Source: Symbiodinium kawagutii
Taxonomy: Eukaryota; Sar; Dinophyceae; Suessiales; Symbiodiniaceae
Assembly (NCBI GenBank): GCA_009767595.1
Contig: VSDK01011118.1
Location: forward strand, 535,081 to 599,080
DNA: 64,000 nt
Direction of reading: 5' to 3'
A program made the translations under genes and the position numbers. Below the pieces are notes generated by a model that had not been told where the DNA came from, searched no databases, and was given only the letters and a program-made list of their open reading frames with translations. Positions 1 to 11,529 of this stretch are shown here, piece by piece; within the stretch, counting starts at the first letter, position 1, and each line of letters begins with the position of its first letter.

Positions 1-50
<50 letters not shown>

Positions 51-52
51 CG
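1..52. repeat. (GAT)n microsatellite
   Basis: Uninterrupted GAT trinucleotide tract that continues past the left edge of the window. Similar GAT or ATC tracts recur near 52.65, 60.83, 61.0 and 62.0 kb. Confidence 0.95.
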
Positions 53-335
53 CTGTCCTTGCTCACCGTTCTCCCCCGGTAACCTGCGAACGGATGTACG
101 CCGGGGGATCCCGCACACCCTCTCGCTTGCTGACCTTTTTCATTATTCCTTCGATCAGCTTATTCTTGACTTCCACTTGTCTCTTTACATGAAACAAAAA
201 AACTGATTCCGACAAGCATCGGAGGAGTATCAACATCAAAGCATGCTGTGCGATAAAAATCTGTGGCAAATGAGCCGGCAGCAGGCGAGGACGCAACGGA
301 GAGTGGAGATGATGACCTAGGCGCAAGAAGGAGCT

Positions 336-1203
336 TCACTTTGACCATAGCAACGGCACAAAGTTTAAAAAAACACACACCAAAAAATAATCAAGGTTGG
401 CAATGTACCGCTGGTGCGTCCGTACAGCACGAGGTGATGCTGGCGAAGGAGTGGCAAACGCGGACATCAAACGACCGTGCAACTGGCTGGAGTTTCTCCC
501 AAACACAAGCAAGGCAGCCCTCACCGAGGAAGCAGGCGGAGCATGTCCTCCCCATAAGCTGCGCAGCACGACCAAAACTTCTTCAGATGTTGCTTCCGTA
601 GGAATCTGGGCAATTGTTCTCGCATACACAGAGTGACTCTCTGAGGTCAGGAACGTGTTTAGGAACAAGTCAAGGATGTTGGCATCCAAGCGCCACAACT
701 TTTGTAGGGCAGAGTGAGGACAAGGGTGTCCCAACAGGCGCAATAGAATGCACAGCGCCACCATCTCCACGAGACAAAGAGTCATTGGGCCCATCATGTT
801 TCCTAACCAGACTCTCTATTAGCAAAAAGTGTTTCTTTGACAACGTGCCATGCAGCGACCACATTATCTCATGAAACACACAACATCCGCTCCTACTCAT
901 TGGTCCTTCAGGCAAAGAAAGGATAATATGGTTTGAATACTTGCAAAAATTTAGAGACATGTTGCTATCACCTGTGCTGTCCTGCGTCTGGTCTTTTTTT
1001 TTGCGTGAGCCGCACATGATTCCACCGCACGTCAACCCATGGCCTGCAAAACCATTGGCAAAAAAGTGTCTCTCTCGAAGAGTTTCCAGTTTGAGCCCCC
1101 GTCTACCAAAACAATTCTGTGAGGCACGCCGCCCAGCCTCAAACATCTTATGTCTGAACATTGGCATTAAACAGAAGCGTTGCAACCAACCGTGCTCAAT
1201 CAC
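336..1203 (-). CDS. Unidentified coding-like region, two overlapping long frames
   Basis: I do not recognise this sequence. Two long minus-strand open frames overlap: 1203-670 (177 codons) and 797-336 (153 codons). Reading the first to about 800 and then the second gives one continuous polypeptide of about 290 residues, as if a frameshift or a short intron lay near 770-800. The second frame includes an ALLVFGRNSSQLHGRLMSAF stretch and no low-complexity runs. The strand matches every assembled gene nearby. Third-position GC is lower than in the confident exons, and open frames also exist on the plus strand, so this could be a decayed gene, a mobile-element fragment or non-coding DNA. Confidence 0.3.
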
Positions 1204-1307
1204 AGGCGCGAAGTACCATCAGTATTGGGGAGAAAAAGAGTCATGGTAAAAATGGAAACATGGTTCATCAGCACCACAGTGCGCTCAACATATAATTAAT
1301 ATGCTGT

Positions 1308-1365
1308 CCACCGCTCTCGAATCGACATCGCCCCTTGCAGCCACGTCCCATACTCAGCATCGCAC
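1308..1365 (-). CDS. Candidate short exon, unidentified
   Basis: After the acceptor ...GCTGCAG followed by G, one minus frame reads CDAEYGTWLQGAMSIRERW with mostly G or C third positions. The donor was not fixed. It could belong to the same unknown gene as the frames at 1203-336. No domain is recognised. Confidence 0.25.
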
Positions 1366-2340
1366 CTGCAGCAACGTCGCATTGGCGGAGATCCAGATGA
1401 ACCATGTACTCACTTGAAACTAGACGATACTGTAGTCCGTGTTCTCTATACTATCCACACATGCATCACCCACTTCCAACGAAGGTAAGCGTTGTACCCA
1501 ACACATTACCAATACATGGTCCCTGTAGCACCAAATACAGTTCCAACACTAGGTTCAAACACCACGACAGACATGCTGGAAAGAGGCAAGCTTCTTTGTA
1601 GCGATGACACCTTCTCTGGCTTCCCTGAATCACAACTTCCCTGTAACAATAACAACTTCTCTAAAAAACGATGACAACTTCTCTGAAACGATGACAACTT
1701 CTCTGGGTACAGTACTTAATCAACAAACCCCACGATTAACAACCATGTTTTCCTATATAACCTGTATCTATGTAAATATATGGTCCATTTGACTGTCATT
1801 CATTCGACCAATGGATAACTTGCGAATCATTTTGAACAGGGTGAGCAATCCAACCATTGCCAGCTAACTGAAACAAACCACGGTCCTTTTGTTGGGATTA
1901 TAACATGGTTCATCCATTTCTCCCCATGATTAGCCATTGTTGATGCTTAACAGCTGGAACGACCATTCACAGTCAACATGAACCAGTCTCCAACTGAATG
2001 GTTAATCATATGACGGTCCGGCCCTAGGGTCCCCCGGGCATCCCGACATTCGTTCATGCAACAAAAGAACCGATGTGTATATTCCTATGGTTTTTACAAT
2101 ACATTTGTGTCTTCGGTCATGGATGATCGATTCGAATGTGGCATCATCGAGAACGAACATATGGGCCGGAAGTCCGTTTCAACAAGATCATCTTTGTATT
2201 GTTTTCTGTTTTTGTGAATGCTGAAGAGCAGAAAACCCTGTAAAGTTGTCGATTTTCAAACGATGGTTTCCAAACATGCTGTTGCAATGCGCAAAAACCC
2301 CTCCGTTCCCTATGCCAAATGAGCTTGACTTCAAACACCA
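1366..2340. other. Stretch without recognised gene
   Basis: No exon-like island seen. Two or three degenerate copies of the GATGACAACTTCTCTG unit lie at about 1651-1705, a smaller relative of the array at 2518-2752. The remainder is AT-rich sequence without visible structure. Confidence 0.6.
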
Positions 2341-2517
2341 TGGTTCTTGTGGGTCAAAAAGCACGTGCACGCCCATCTCTGACGCTGACAGTCAGTTGTT
2401 TTTTCTCCTTTCGTGGGTCCCATACATTCCACATTGGTTTTTGCAAGGCATCCGTTACGGACATTTGCACTTCCTTCCGAAGCAAGCAAACACGAACGTT
2501 ATTAGGTGGCCCTGTGA

Positions 2518-2752
2518 TACGATGACAACTTCTCGGAAACGATGACAACTTCCCTGAAACGATGACAACTTCTCTGGAACGATGACAACTTCTCTGGAAC
2601 GATGACAACTTCTCTGGGACGATGACAACTTCCCTGAAACGATGACAACTTCTCTGGAACGATGACAACTTCTCTGGAACGATGACAACTTCTCTGGGAC
2701 GATGACAAAATCTCTGGGACGATGACAAGTTCTCCGGAACCATGACAACGGT
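2518..2752. repeat. 20-bp tandem array
   Basis: About eleven head-to-tail copies of a 20-bp unit, consensus GATGACAACTTCTCTGGAAC, with changes limited to a few positions (tctctgg, tccctga, tctcgga). It opens spurious ORFs on the minus strand. Confidence 0.95.
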
Positions 2753-2754
2753 TC

Positions 2755-3110
2755 GCAGTTGGTGTCTGAACCGTGATGCCTGATCCGGAGGGGTTGGTGT
2801 CTGAACCGTGGTGCTTGAACCGTGGTGCCTGAACCGGAGGGGTTGGTGCCTGAACCGTGGTGCCTGAACCGGAGGGGTTGGTGTCTGAACCGTGGTGCTT
2901 GAACCGTGGTGCCTGAACCGGAGGGGTTGGTGCCTGAACCGTGGTGCCTGAACCGGACAGGTTGGTGCCTGAACCGTGGTGCCTGAACCGGACAGGTTGG
3001 TGTCTGAACCGTGGTGCTTGAACCAGAGCAAGTGTCTGAACCGTGGTGCCTGAACCGTGGTGCCTGAACCGTAGTGTCTGAACCGCACTTGGTGCTTGAA
3101 CCGGTCTTTG
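2755..3110. repeat. TGAACCGTGGTGCC minisatellite
   Basis: Interspersed copies of TGAACCGTGGTGCCTGAAC and GGAGGGGTTGGTG, arranged in higher-order units of about 30 and 60 bp. It abuts the 20-bp array and produces a 365-codon artefactual ORF on the minus strand. Confidence 0.9.
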
Positions 3111-3409
3111 TTCAAAAATGGAGGATACCCGTAGATAGATCCATCAAGACGTTGATTAGCTTGAGACTGGGATAGGATATAGACTGTACTGACGGATGGG
3201 ATAGTTGATGACAGTGGACGACAATGGTAGGTAGATCGATCAACAGATTGAATAGCTAGTTGACATTCATTGGTTGATTGCTTGTGTGGTTGATTGCTTG
3301 TGTGGTTGATGGCTTGTTCGGTTGGTTGCTTGGAAAATTGGAAGTCTGGCACATTTCTGACTCGATGCTCCAAGACCATCTCAGGCTGGTCAGGTTTTTG
3401 TGATTGTTT

Positions 3410-3507
3410 CTGGTTGGTGGTAGAGCCACCCCTATGACAAATATTAGTCAACCAACCATTTGTTAATGATCGCTAGGGAATACAAAATGTTTAAAACCAC
3501 CAACCAG
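3410..3507. mobile_element. MITE-like element, family 1 (CTGGTTGGTGGTT termini)
   Basis: 98 bp running from CTGGTTGGTGGT to ACCACCAACCAG, with an internal TATTAGTCAACCAACCATTTG segment-like core shared with other copies. No coding capacity. Other copies lie at 12314, 18697, 22331, 45736, 48753, 49675 and 49930. Confidence 0.8.
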
Positions 3508-3735
3508 TTTTTTTTTGTCCTTTCCTTTTCAGTTTGCCCTTGTTCTGTGTTGTTTTGTGTTTTCATGTGTTTTCTACACCTCTTCTCTCTAGCTATTCTC
3601 TCACACCGGGTCTTCCTGCTAGCTGATTGTTTGTTGCAATACGCAGGTGAAGAGAGATGTCAGGAAATCGATGTGGGAAGTGAGGTGTAGGACTCACCAT
3701 CAGTTCCGGGTTGGGTTTATCAAAATTTGAATCTC

Positions 3736-3802
3736 CCTGTAGGTCTGGTAGTTGCCAAGGCCATATGCTATGCCACCCATCAGGTTGATGTCCTGCCAGG
3801 CG
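3736..3802 (-). CDS. Candidate exon, unidentified
   Basis: Between an acceptor ending CAGCAG and a GA-type donor, a 67-bp minus frame reads AWQDINLMGGIAYGLGNYQT, with G or C in most third positions. It follows the ferredoxin-domain gene on the same strand. It could be a later exon of that gene (phase 2 would fit a GA donor after CAGCCTCA) or part of a separate gene. The residues do not match the hydrolase domain expected after such ferredoxin modules, so membership is open. Confidence 0.35.
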
Positions 3803-4382
3803 CTGCTGGGTTAACGTGATCCTTGCAGTGCCTAATTGCTCATGGGTGCACTCAAAAACTTCCAATGGGCTGCACATGAAAACAATGGAATCTCATGTGC
3901 TGTCTTTTTTGTCGGCAAAATTGTGAAGAAACAAAAATCAAAAGTCATTAATTACAACGAAAACAAATATATAAAGATCATAAAGGAAACACACCAGGAG
4001 AACAACAAAAAACCAACATCTTACAAAGCACAATAGACGCTGAACAAACCATGGGACAAATGGGAATTGCATCGAAAACCTGAAACAAAAACATGAAGCA
4101 AACATATGTCAAGCATGATTCTGAACAATGAATATTACCCCTTGATTGACGTTCAACCAATGGATGCACTAGGTGTCGAATCAAGCGAGTCCCATGAACA
4201 GCCTCCGTTGTTTGGATCATTCCCTGAAACCACCTCGTAGTCAGTAGCTTGTGATCCGTTCCCGAAAAGCTTTTGGTGACCCATTCTCGCACACTGAAAA
4301 TGAAGGTATCCTCACAAAATGGCTTCCTTACAGCAATACATGCATCATGACGCAAATAATGCCATTTGAAAAATCCTCAAAC

Positions 4383-4477
4383 AACTAAAAACAAAAACAA
4401 AAACAAAATCAAACAAATCCAACACCTTAAACAACCTTAAACATCTTTAAACAACTAAAATCAAACAAATCCAACAC
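4383..4477. repeat. CAAA-rich direct repeats
   Basis: Low-complexity run of AAACAAAAACAAA, with the segment TCAAACAAATCCAACACCTT present twice about 65 bp apart. It lies just downstream of the last ferredoxin-domain exon. Confidence 0.8.
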
Positions 4478-4573
4478 CTTCTCCCAACGCATCCAAATCG
4501 CACCCAACCGCCCGTGCGAAAAAAAATGCTGCGCTTGGCATCTCTCGGGCGTTCTTCTGAGGCTGGTGAGTGC

Positions 4574-7080
4574 GGATGCTTCCAGTGGGGCACGAGATCA
4601 TGGCCTGCACGGCCAAGCGCTGGCGTTCACCGTCGGGTTGCTGGTACACATAGCCTGGCGCAAGGTGGGGGCCGAGGATAGGTTTGGGACCCTCCAACTG
4701 ATATAACGGTTGATTGATGGTTGATTGTTGATGGCTTGATTATCTTGATGCTCTCTCCATCGCCATCTGCAAAGTTCAGCCAGGATTATCTTGATTGCTT
4801 GGCTATATTTGGTTGATATCAAGCAATATCGACAACAAACGGAAATAAAATCTAGAATGTCTGTGTAGTTCATGGTCCCCCGGTGGATGCAGCGCACACA
4901 TGTCCGGCACTTAGCGGAAGTTGATGACACAAGGAGAAGCATCTTTGACTTAAATGCCTAAAATGCCCAAGGGCAATGGCTGCACTAGCTATCGCTCAGT
5001 GCGGAGGAGCAGCGGCCGAAGGTGGTCTCGCCCTTGCTTTTTGGTTTGATCGGTTCTCTAGGCCTATGGTTTTCGTGTAGCAACGATCGATTTTAAAAAA
5101 ATGGACCCTGAGCGTAAAAACATAAGAAACCGACGAGGCAAAGAGTTCCGGAGGTTGCTGGACATGAAGCCAATAGTCATTGACTCATATTCTCTAAGAA
5201 GGCGCATGGTTGGAGTCTGCTTCAGGTCATTTGAGGTTACATCTTCTTCTTCAGGCCACATTGACTAGCTGTTTCCCTTGTAACAATTGCAGTGGTCGCA
5301 TGCCTTCATCATTCTCTGAGCCAGGAAAGATGCACCAGTACTTGTACCAAATTGTGGGATGACAAGTGTCAATCAAGAACTCTATCCCCACATGGCGCAA
5401 TGAGCAAGCAATGAGCAAGCAACAATAGCGAAGCATTCCCCCCCAAACACATACAAAAACGTGCCAATGTACAGGCACACACACATACTTCTTTTTGGAT
5501 AAACACATGCAAACACGTTTTACACAAACATTGAAAAATGTTACTTGCAATGCGATCTCCATTTAAAAAAATCTGATCCACCCAAAAAAGGTGGTGTTTC
5601 CACAACGGATCAATAACCACCCAAGCTGCCAGGAAGCTTTGGCCCGGGGAGGACTGCGTCCGCCCAAAGGTTTCGGGCGCCATCCAGCGGCAGGTGTCGC
5701 AGTCGATGCAGGTGTGGTCCACGTAGAAATCACCATCCTTGGGGACCCTGGTCACAGGGCAGCAAACGTGACTACCGATAGCCAATGATTCACGATACCT
5801 TTGCCCACAAGTCGCTTGGTCAACCTGAGTGGCATGAGACATGTAGCTTGTGGTCATACTCAGGTAAGAGACAACGATCAGCCAGGGAAACATCCATTAA
5901 ACCATTTATTGCTAATCATTCTCATTGACTGCTGGTAGCAGCTATGAACCATCATAATTTTGAACCTTAGCCTTAGATTCAACATCATACGCAGCATTAA
6001 AGTAATAAAGCTAACCAAACATGGAGTGGGAACTGGTTGAGCAGTCAAAGGTTGTGCAAGTCTGCATTGTCAATCATCATGACTTGATTAAACATGATTA
6101 AATCATATTAAACTTGATTAATCATGAATTGAGTAAACATGATTAAACATTATTAAACACATCATTGTGAACGCTTTGCCCTACCCACAAAAAACGTTGA
6201 GAAGGCAGCCGAGCTTCGACGTTCGCAGGGTGCGGCTGCTTGTCCCTGGACACCCCTCTGGCCGTGTGACCAAGGCGACCAACGCGGCCGCTATTCGCAG
6301 CGCTGGTGGGGTGGACCTGAGACAGCGATAGGCACTTTCTTCGTGACAGGATGTTGCAAGGAACATCAATGTAACAAGTGTGTGTGTGTGCGCGTGTCTG
6401 TGTGTTTTTATGTCTGTGTGGCGTGTGTTTTTTTGTGTCTGTGTGTGGGCTGATTTATTATTGTTTCCAAGAAGTGCAATGACACATGTTATGGACACAC
6501 GTGGCAGCGGAGAGTTGGGTGACTTGCATGCATGAAGGAGGTTACACTAGTATATGCCCAGAATTGCGTATGAGGTATGTTGCTAACGCAAGCGCCACAA
6601 CACCAGCAATAGCAATGAAGCTTGAAACGAATTCAGGAACATGACCACAAGCAGATTCACCTGTACTTTGCGTCCTTAAACCTGCGGATTTGTTTTTTGA
6701 AAAAGGAAGTTTTATGGATTTCTACCTAGCAGCATGCACACGTGAGTGTCAAACATGTCCTGGAAACTAGAAGTCACACCTTCCCAGAAGTTGGATGATG
6801 AGTTTCCGCAAGGGATATCCTGGGTCCTGCTCTGAAGTGCCATGCATTTTTTTGCCTTTACCGCCTAGTTTGCCACTGATACAACTACAACCTTTACAAT
6901 TCAATGGCCGGAAGTCATATTCCAGGGCTTTGCTACTCGCTATGCAGTAAACAAATCACCACAAATCCTCCCCTGAAGCTCTGCTCAAGGTGCGAAACAC
7001 CAAACACTGGCGCCCAGTGATGCACACAGCAAGGCGCCAAGCACCCGTGAAATCCGTCCAGGATGCGTGCGACGTGCCAT
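4574..7080 (-). CDS. 4Fe-4S ferredoxin-domain protein, probably plastid-targeted (partial, four exons)
   Basis: Exons 7080-6994, 6316-6189, 5747-5644 and 4654-4574 join in frame. Donors are GC, GT, GC and probably GC. The ATG at 7080 starts a basic then hydrophobic leader ([12 protein letters not shown], then [11 protein letters not shown]), like a signal peptide. Exon 2 is Arg/Ser/Ala/His-rich and begins V-H-P directly after a Phe, resembling the FVAP motif of peridinin-plastid presequences. Exon 3 carries [19 protein letters not shown], a CxxCxxC cluster. Exon 4 ends in [10 protein letters not shown] with the fourth Cys. In plants and bacteria this module precedes a metallo-beta-lactamase-fold hydrolase domain. 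I could not find that domain downstream, so the gene is incomplete here or encodes only the ferredoxin part. A good trans-splice acceptor (TTCAATCTGACAG) lies before the ATG. Introns hold a TG-rich tract (about 6368-6450) but no other gene. Confidence 0.75.
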
Positions 7081-8527
7081 GGCGCCGCGAGCAGCTAAGA
7101 CTTGAAGCTGTTGAGCTGTCAGATTGAAGCGATGACCGGAAGCCACACCTGAGAGCCTGACCATGCAGGGTATCTGCTATGCGACTTGGGTGATTTGACC
7201 CCAGCTCTTGTTGGAGTTTGTATCCTCTCTGGTTGAGTATCTTCCTATAGCTGTTGGTTGTAAACCTGCTACTATTGTTGGTGGTGTCCCTGTTACTGTT
7301 AACCAATTAGTATGCGTATGTCCAGCTGCTGCTGTTGGCACCAAGGCCTTCATGATTGGCTATGCACCATCTCCCATAGTGCTGCTTACATTCTTATGTT
7401 GCTGGTTACATCCCTATGCCCAAGTTCAAGTGCTCATACCTGGACAGTCTTGGGGGTTCCAAGAATGGACCATGACAAGGATATGGCTCAGCCATTTTTG
7501 TATTAAAATTTATGAAAGTTAAACAGCTGTGCTACCAAGATGGTGATCATTTGGTGGTAATCTTGTTGCTTGAACCAGCCCCTCTGAAAACTATGAGCCA
7601 TTAGTCACTAGTCAACAAGCCATACCAATTCTTGAGGAAAAACATATTCGAAACCACCATATGCTGATATATGTTGGCTATTTCGCTTGTGGTACAACCA
7701 TCATCTACCTACCATCAGAAAATGTTTCGATGTTTCGTTGACTTGCTCTTTGTCCATCTTCCCTCTTGCGGACGGCCCGGCCTTTAATCAAAGAAAATCG
7801 TAGTTAGCTAGTCATCGCGTATATACAACAATATCATATGCATGTGAAACTTTCTTCTAAACGTTGGACCAGCTTCCCTGAACTGTTCGAGAGCCCCATG
7901 TACATGGAATTCAGTGTATGATTTTTTCACACCCGTTTACATGTTTTTACTGCATCATCAAACCTCACTCTACTTAGGTCGACTCAACATGTAACCCTGA
8001 TCTGGTAGAATTCCTGCTTGTTGATGCAGGATTCCATCGAACCGGTGCGACACCGGAAACCTACTCTCATCAATCATTGTGCATCCCTTGTCCCTGGGAT
8101 CTATTGTAACAGCCATTGTTTAGCTAAGGGGTTTCATCTACCAAAGGGATCACCCATTCATAGGTGGAAGCCCAGGAGGTTGGTCACCATGGTGAATGGT
8201 TCCTAGTCGCTTCTAGATCCATCACCTAGTGCTAACACAAATATGGACAAATGTTGCAGTTTCTTCAAACGAGTGGTAGCCCAAAATCATCCAAGCCATT
8301 ACTCGTGTTCAATTCGAAAGAACATCGGCTATAGTTGGGGCTTGTCCCCTACTCCGGATCTTTATCCCCTTGTTATCGAATAATACCATTGCTATTGAAG
8401 CTATAGTCATTGAAGCTATAGTAATAAGAATTCCCTTGGTATTGAATACTGCCAAACCCGATAGTTAAGAAGCCATCGTTATTGCGGTACCCCCGGGCCC
8501 TTTATCCCCTTGGTCCTTAACCTTTAC
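7081..8527. other. Intergenic or intron stretch without supported gene
   Basis: No convincing exon. A 104-codon plus-strand ORF (7208-7522) has no recognisable feature and is opposite to all neighbours. A degenerate family-1 element may lie at about 7567-7668 (GCTTGAACCAGCCCC to ACCACCATATG). Near 8340-8500 the sequence CTATAGTTGGGG and several direct or inverted copies of TTGAAGCTATAGT form a short repeat cluster. Confidence 0.5.
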
Positions 8528-10941
8528 CCATCCATGACTCGGGTCCAACGCATCTTTGGGCACGCTGTCCTCGGGCGTCCACCACAGCTCCGTCTTCAAG
8601 TCCTTGGATGGTGGCGAGCAGCGGCAACGACCACCAACGACACCAGTTCTGGGCCTCTAACAAAGAGTAGGGTTTGAACAGGTCCGAGAGAAGGTCTTTA
8701 TAAGGTTTGAACAGGGTTTTAGCTTATAAACAAACCTCATAAAAACCTTATAATGGCCTGTTTAGCTTTAAGAAACCTTATAAACAATCCTTATAATAAC
8801 CTTATAAAACAAACCTACAAGATTTGAGAAAGGTTCTTATAGGTTTTTAGTTTTAGAAAAAATGCTCGAACATGTTAGAGAGCTAGAAGAATGACATGAT
8901 GAATCCCGTCAAAGCATGAAGGGTCATGCGCAACGTATCGAGAACCTTGGCACTTTTCGATAAGGACTGAGCTATTGGCCCGCTGTTGAGCGCAACAATG
9001 CGCACCAATGCGCATCAACATAGCCGCCATAGACTCAATGGCTGGAGTACTGAATTTAGAATCACACTTAGGTCAACTTAGCCTCAAAATCTCGCAAATT
9101 CTCCCTCCACGCACGACCAACCGATCTCACCGAACAAAACGTTCTCCGGCAGCTTCCATGACACGCGTCTCTGAATCCAATCGATGCGGAGCCGAGTAGC
9201 CATGATCCATGATCATCATTCGGAATGGAGGTTTTGAAAAATCCGGGAAATGGGGCGGTTCATTGGCCAAGTTTACACTCAATGGCTATCATCATTCCGG
9301 AACAAACATGGTAATGTCAGATCCAATTTATTAAACCTCCGATTTGATGCTTAGTGGCGAAGGTTGGGAACTACCCACCCTTGAAACGGAACTGATCTGG
9401 TCATGTTGAGTGATAGCCAAACACGATTAAGCAGGTATTTTCATACAGGTAGTCTGAAGGTAAAACAAATAAATGGCAAGTACAAATTGCGGTCGTATAA
9501 GCTTATGGCTTGGAATGACAGATTCGGATACAAATCAGTGGTGGTTTCTAAGAGTTCACTGGGGACAATGACAATAAATGCTGAACATGTATTAAAGGGA
9601 AGTGGGTGAAATGATTAATTACAGTATCACCAAGAATTGGCAGTATCAAATTGCAATGACAAACGCATAATTGACAGCGTATTACGCCATGAAGCCCGTA
9701 TGATGACCTTTTAACCTTAGTTTAACAATGGACACACTGTCTACCCAACCACTGGCAAGGATGGGTGAAGCAAAAACAATAATTGCAAATCATGTTCAAA
9801 CGAAATGAGCATCTATCTTCGATACTCACCGCAAATTGAAATAAACATAAATACTTTTCTGGGGCAAACACGTGTGTCCCATGTCAAACCTGGATTGGTC
9901 TACGCCCGTGCTTTGTGGCATGAATGTGTACGTACATTGCAGTATGTTACAGGATCATGAATACTCCAGTGCAACACATTACATTGACTGCAGGCTTGCA
10001 TGTATGAATGCAAGAAATGGATCGTATATGTATTGACTGCACCTAGGGGAAGAACAAAAGCACACATGCACAACCACAGGTCGATCTGATGAACACTGAT
10101 GACCTTTCCACGGATCTGCCTTTGACTTGGCTCACCAAAATTGAATCCAAGCTGCCGTTTCAGACAAGTGGGGCACCTTCCACGGCGCTGCTTCGGTGAA
10201 AAGACAATTGGTTGCAGCCAAATGGCTGGGACATAATTGGATTATCAGAGTTGCCATCATGGCGTATCATGGCGTCATGGGGGGGACACCTTATGACCTT
10301 CGCCATTCATACTGTTACCAAACGGAAAACAAAAAAATCTAGGAAAACAAGTCTCTCTTGGCTGGTTGCCTCATTTGTAAATGCAGGTGAAGATAATGGA
10401 ATCATTCAAGATGCCTCCTCTTGAATCCACGCACCACCGAAAGGCTAGTAGTATGGAAGATAGGGCGAGCTCTTTTTTGGAAGTCACAGTACTTCTTATC
10501 TTCGGGCGCCAAATCGGGTGCACAGGAAAACGCGCTTAGCCATTTAGTGCTTAAAATATGGCTACATTGAATTTTTGTTCCTGGCTGCTACAGGTTCTTC
10601 GCTCGAAAAAGTTTGGGATGTAGGCTACAGACATGGCAGTGGGTCAGTTCACCCCGTACCCCTGGTTCCCTATCATTAGCCATTGCTTTTCCTATAAAAT
10701 GGTTGGCGAACTTATCCCCTATAGTTGGTAGGTTAACTGCTTGACCCAACTCACCATAGTAGTTGTTGAACCATTGTTGTTGGTGATTATCCCCTATGAA
10801 TCCCTCTTATTAACCATTATAACCCCTATTATGAACCATTGATTATTCTTAGCCACATTATGATCATTGAATTCCTTGAAACTTTCTTCCCCCCATGACG
10901 CACAAGTCGCCGCTAATCGTCCCTCGAAACTCGCTCGTCAT
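8528..10941 (-). CDS. Unidentified multi-exon gene with CxxC motif (partly resolved)
   Basis: A candidate ATG at 10941 begins MTSEFRGTISGDLC after ...AAACTCACCAG. Three further islands on the strand look coding. The first, 10190-10136, reads QRRGRCPTCLKRQLGFNF with a canonical GTGAGC donor. The second, 9170-9131, reads TRVMEAAGERFV if phase follows the previous exon, and ends at GTGAGA. The third, 8602-8528, reads DLKTELWWTPEDSVPKDALD and ends at GTAAAG. Exon 10190 joins to 9170 in phase; at least one exon between 9131 and 8602 and the 3' end are missing. The only motif is a single CPTC knuckle, so no function is assigned. The span follows directly after the stop of the small gene at 11297 and precedes the ferredoxin-domain gene, consistent with a head-to-tail array. 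Confidence 0.4.
8660..8870. repeat. CTTATAA-rich inverted and direct repeats
   Basis: Repeated AACCTTATAA / TTATAAGGTTT segments in both orientations over about 200 bp, able to fold back. It lies in an intron of the CxxC gene just upstream of the 8602 exon. Confidence 0.65.
10634..10757. mobile_element. MITE-like element, family 2 (TGGCTATGGGTCA termini)
   Basis: About 120 bp from TGGCAGTGGGTCAGTTCACC to GCTTGACCCAACTC, with the family core CCCCTGGTTCCCTATCATTA. No coding capacity. Related copies lie at 30505, 47525, 48892, 50117 and 54853. Confidence 0.75.
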
Positions 10942-11296
10942 CGCTGGTGAGTTTCACTCATGACGCCCGTCTCCAAAGATCAGGAGTTAGGTTCTGCACT
11001 GCTGGGATCCGTTTCCGGTTCGTTGCTCACAAGTTATGCATGGCTAGCACTACACCAATCAAACCCTGCTTGGTGGTTGAACCAACCCCTAGTAGTTGAT
11101 AGTGGTTAATAATGGTTAATATATTCAATAAAACCACGACAGCCATCTAATATAAAAGAAAGATATTCTCATGGAACAATTCCAATTCAAAATCATGATT
11201 GTTGAGAGTGAACCGTAAAACACACACACACACACATATTCCAATTCATTCAACCAGTGTACCCTCATGAGTTACAGCCAGCATTAAAACCCCAGG

Positions 11297-11469
11297 CTAG
11301 CGCAGCAGCCGGTGCAGCAGCGCACCTCTGAAACGGACACGGTTGCCTTGAAGGATATTCGACTTTGCCTTTCCTTCCTGGGAGTGTCGCTTGGACATTT
11401 CTGGATGCCCCTTTATTGTGCAGAAAGCTAGGCATACATATGTACAAATAGATGGAGAGATAGATGAAG

Positions 11470-11529
<60 letters not shown>

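Noticed and set aside
2354..3451. 365-codon minus-strand ORF, the longest in the window
   Set aside because: It runs through the 20-bp and TGAACCGTGGTGCC arrays; the protein is a repeat shadow (RFRHHGSS, SSFQRSCHR) with no unique domain.
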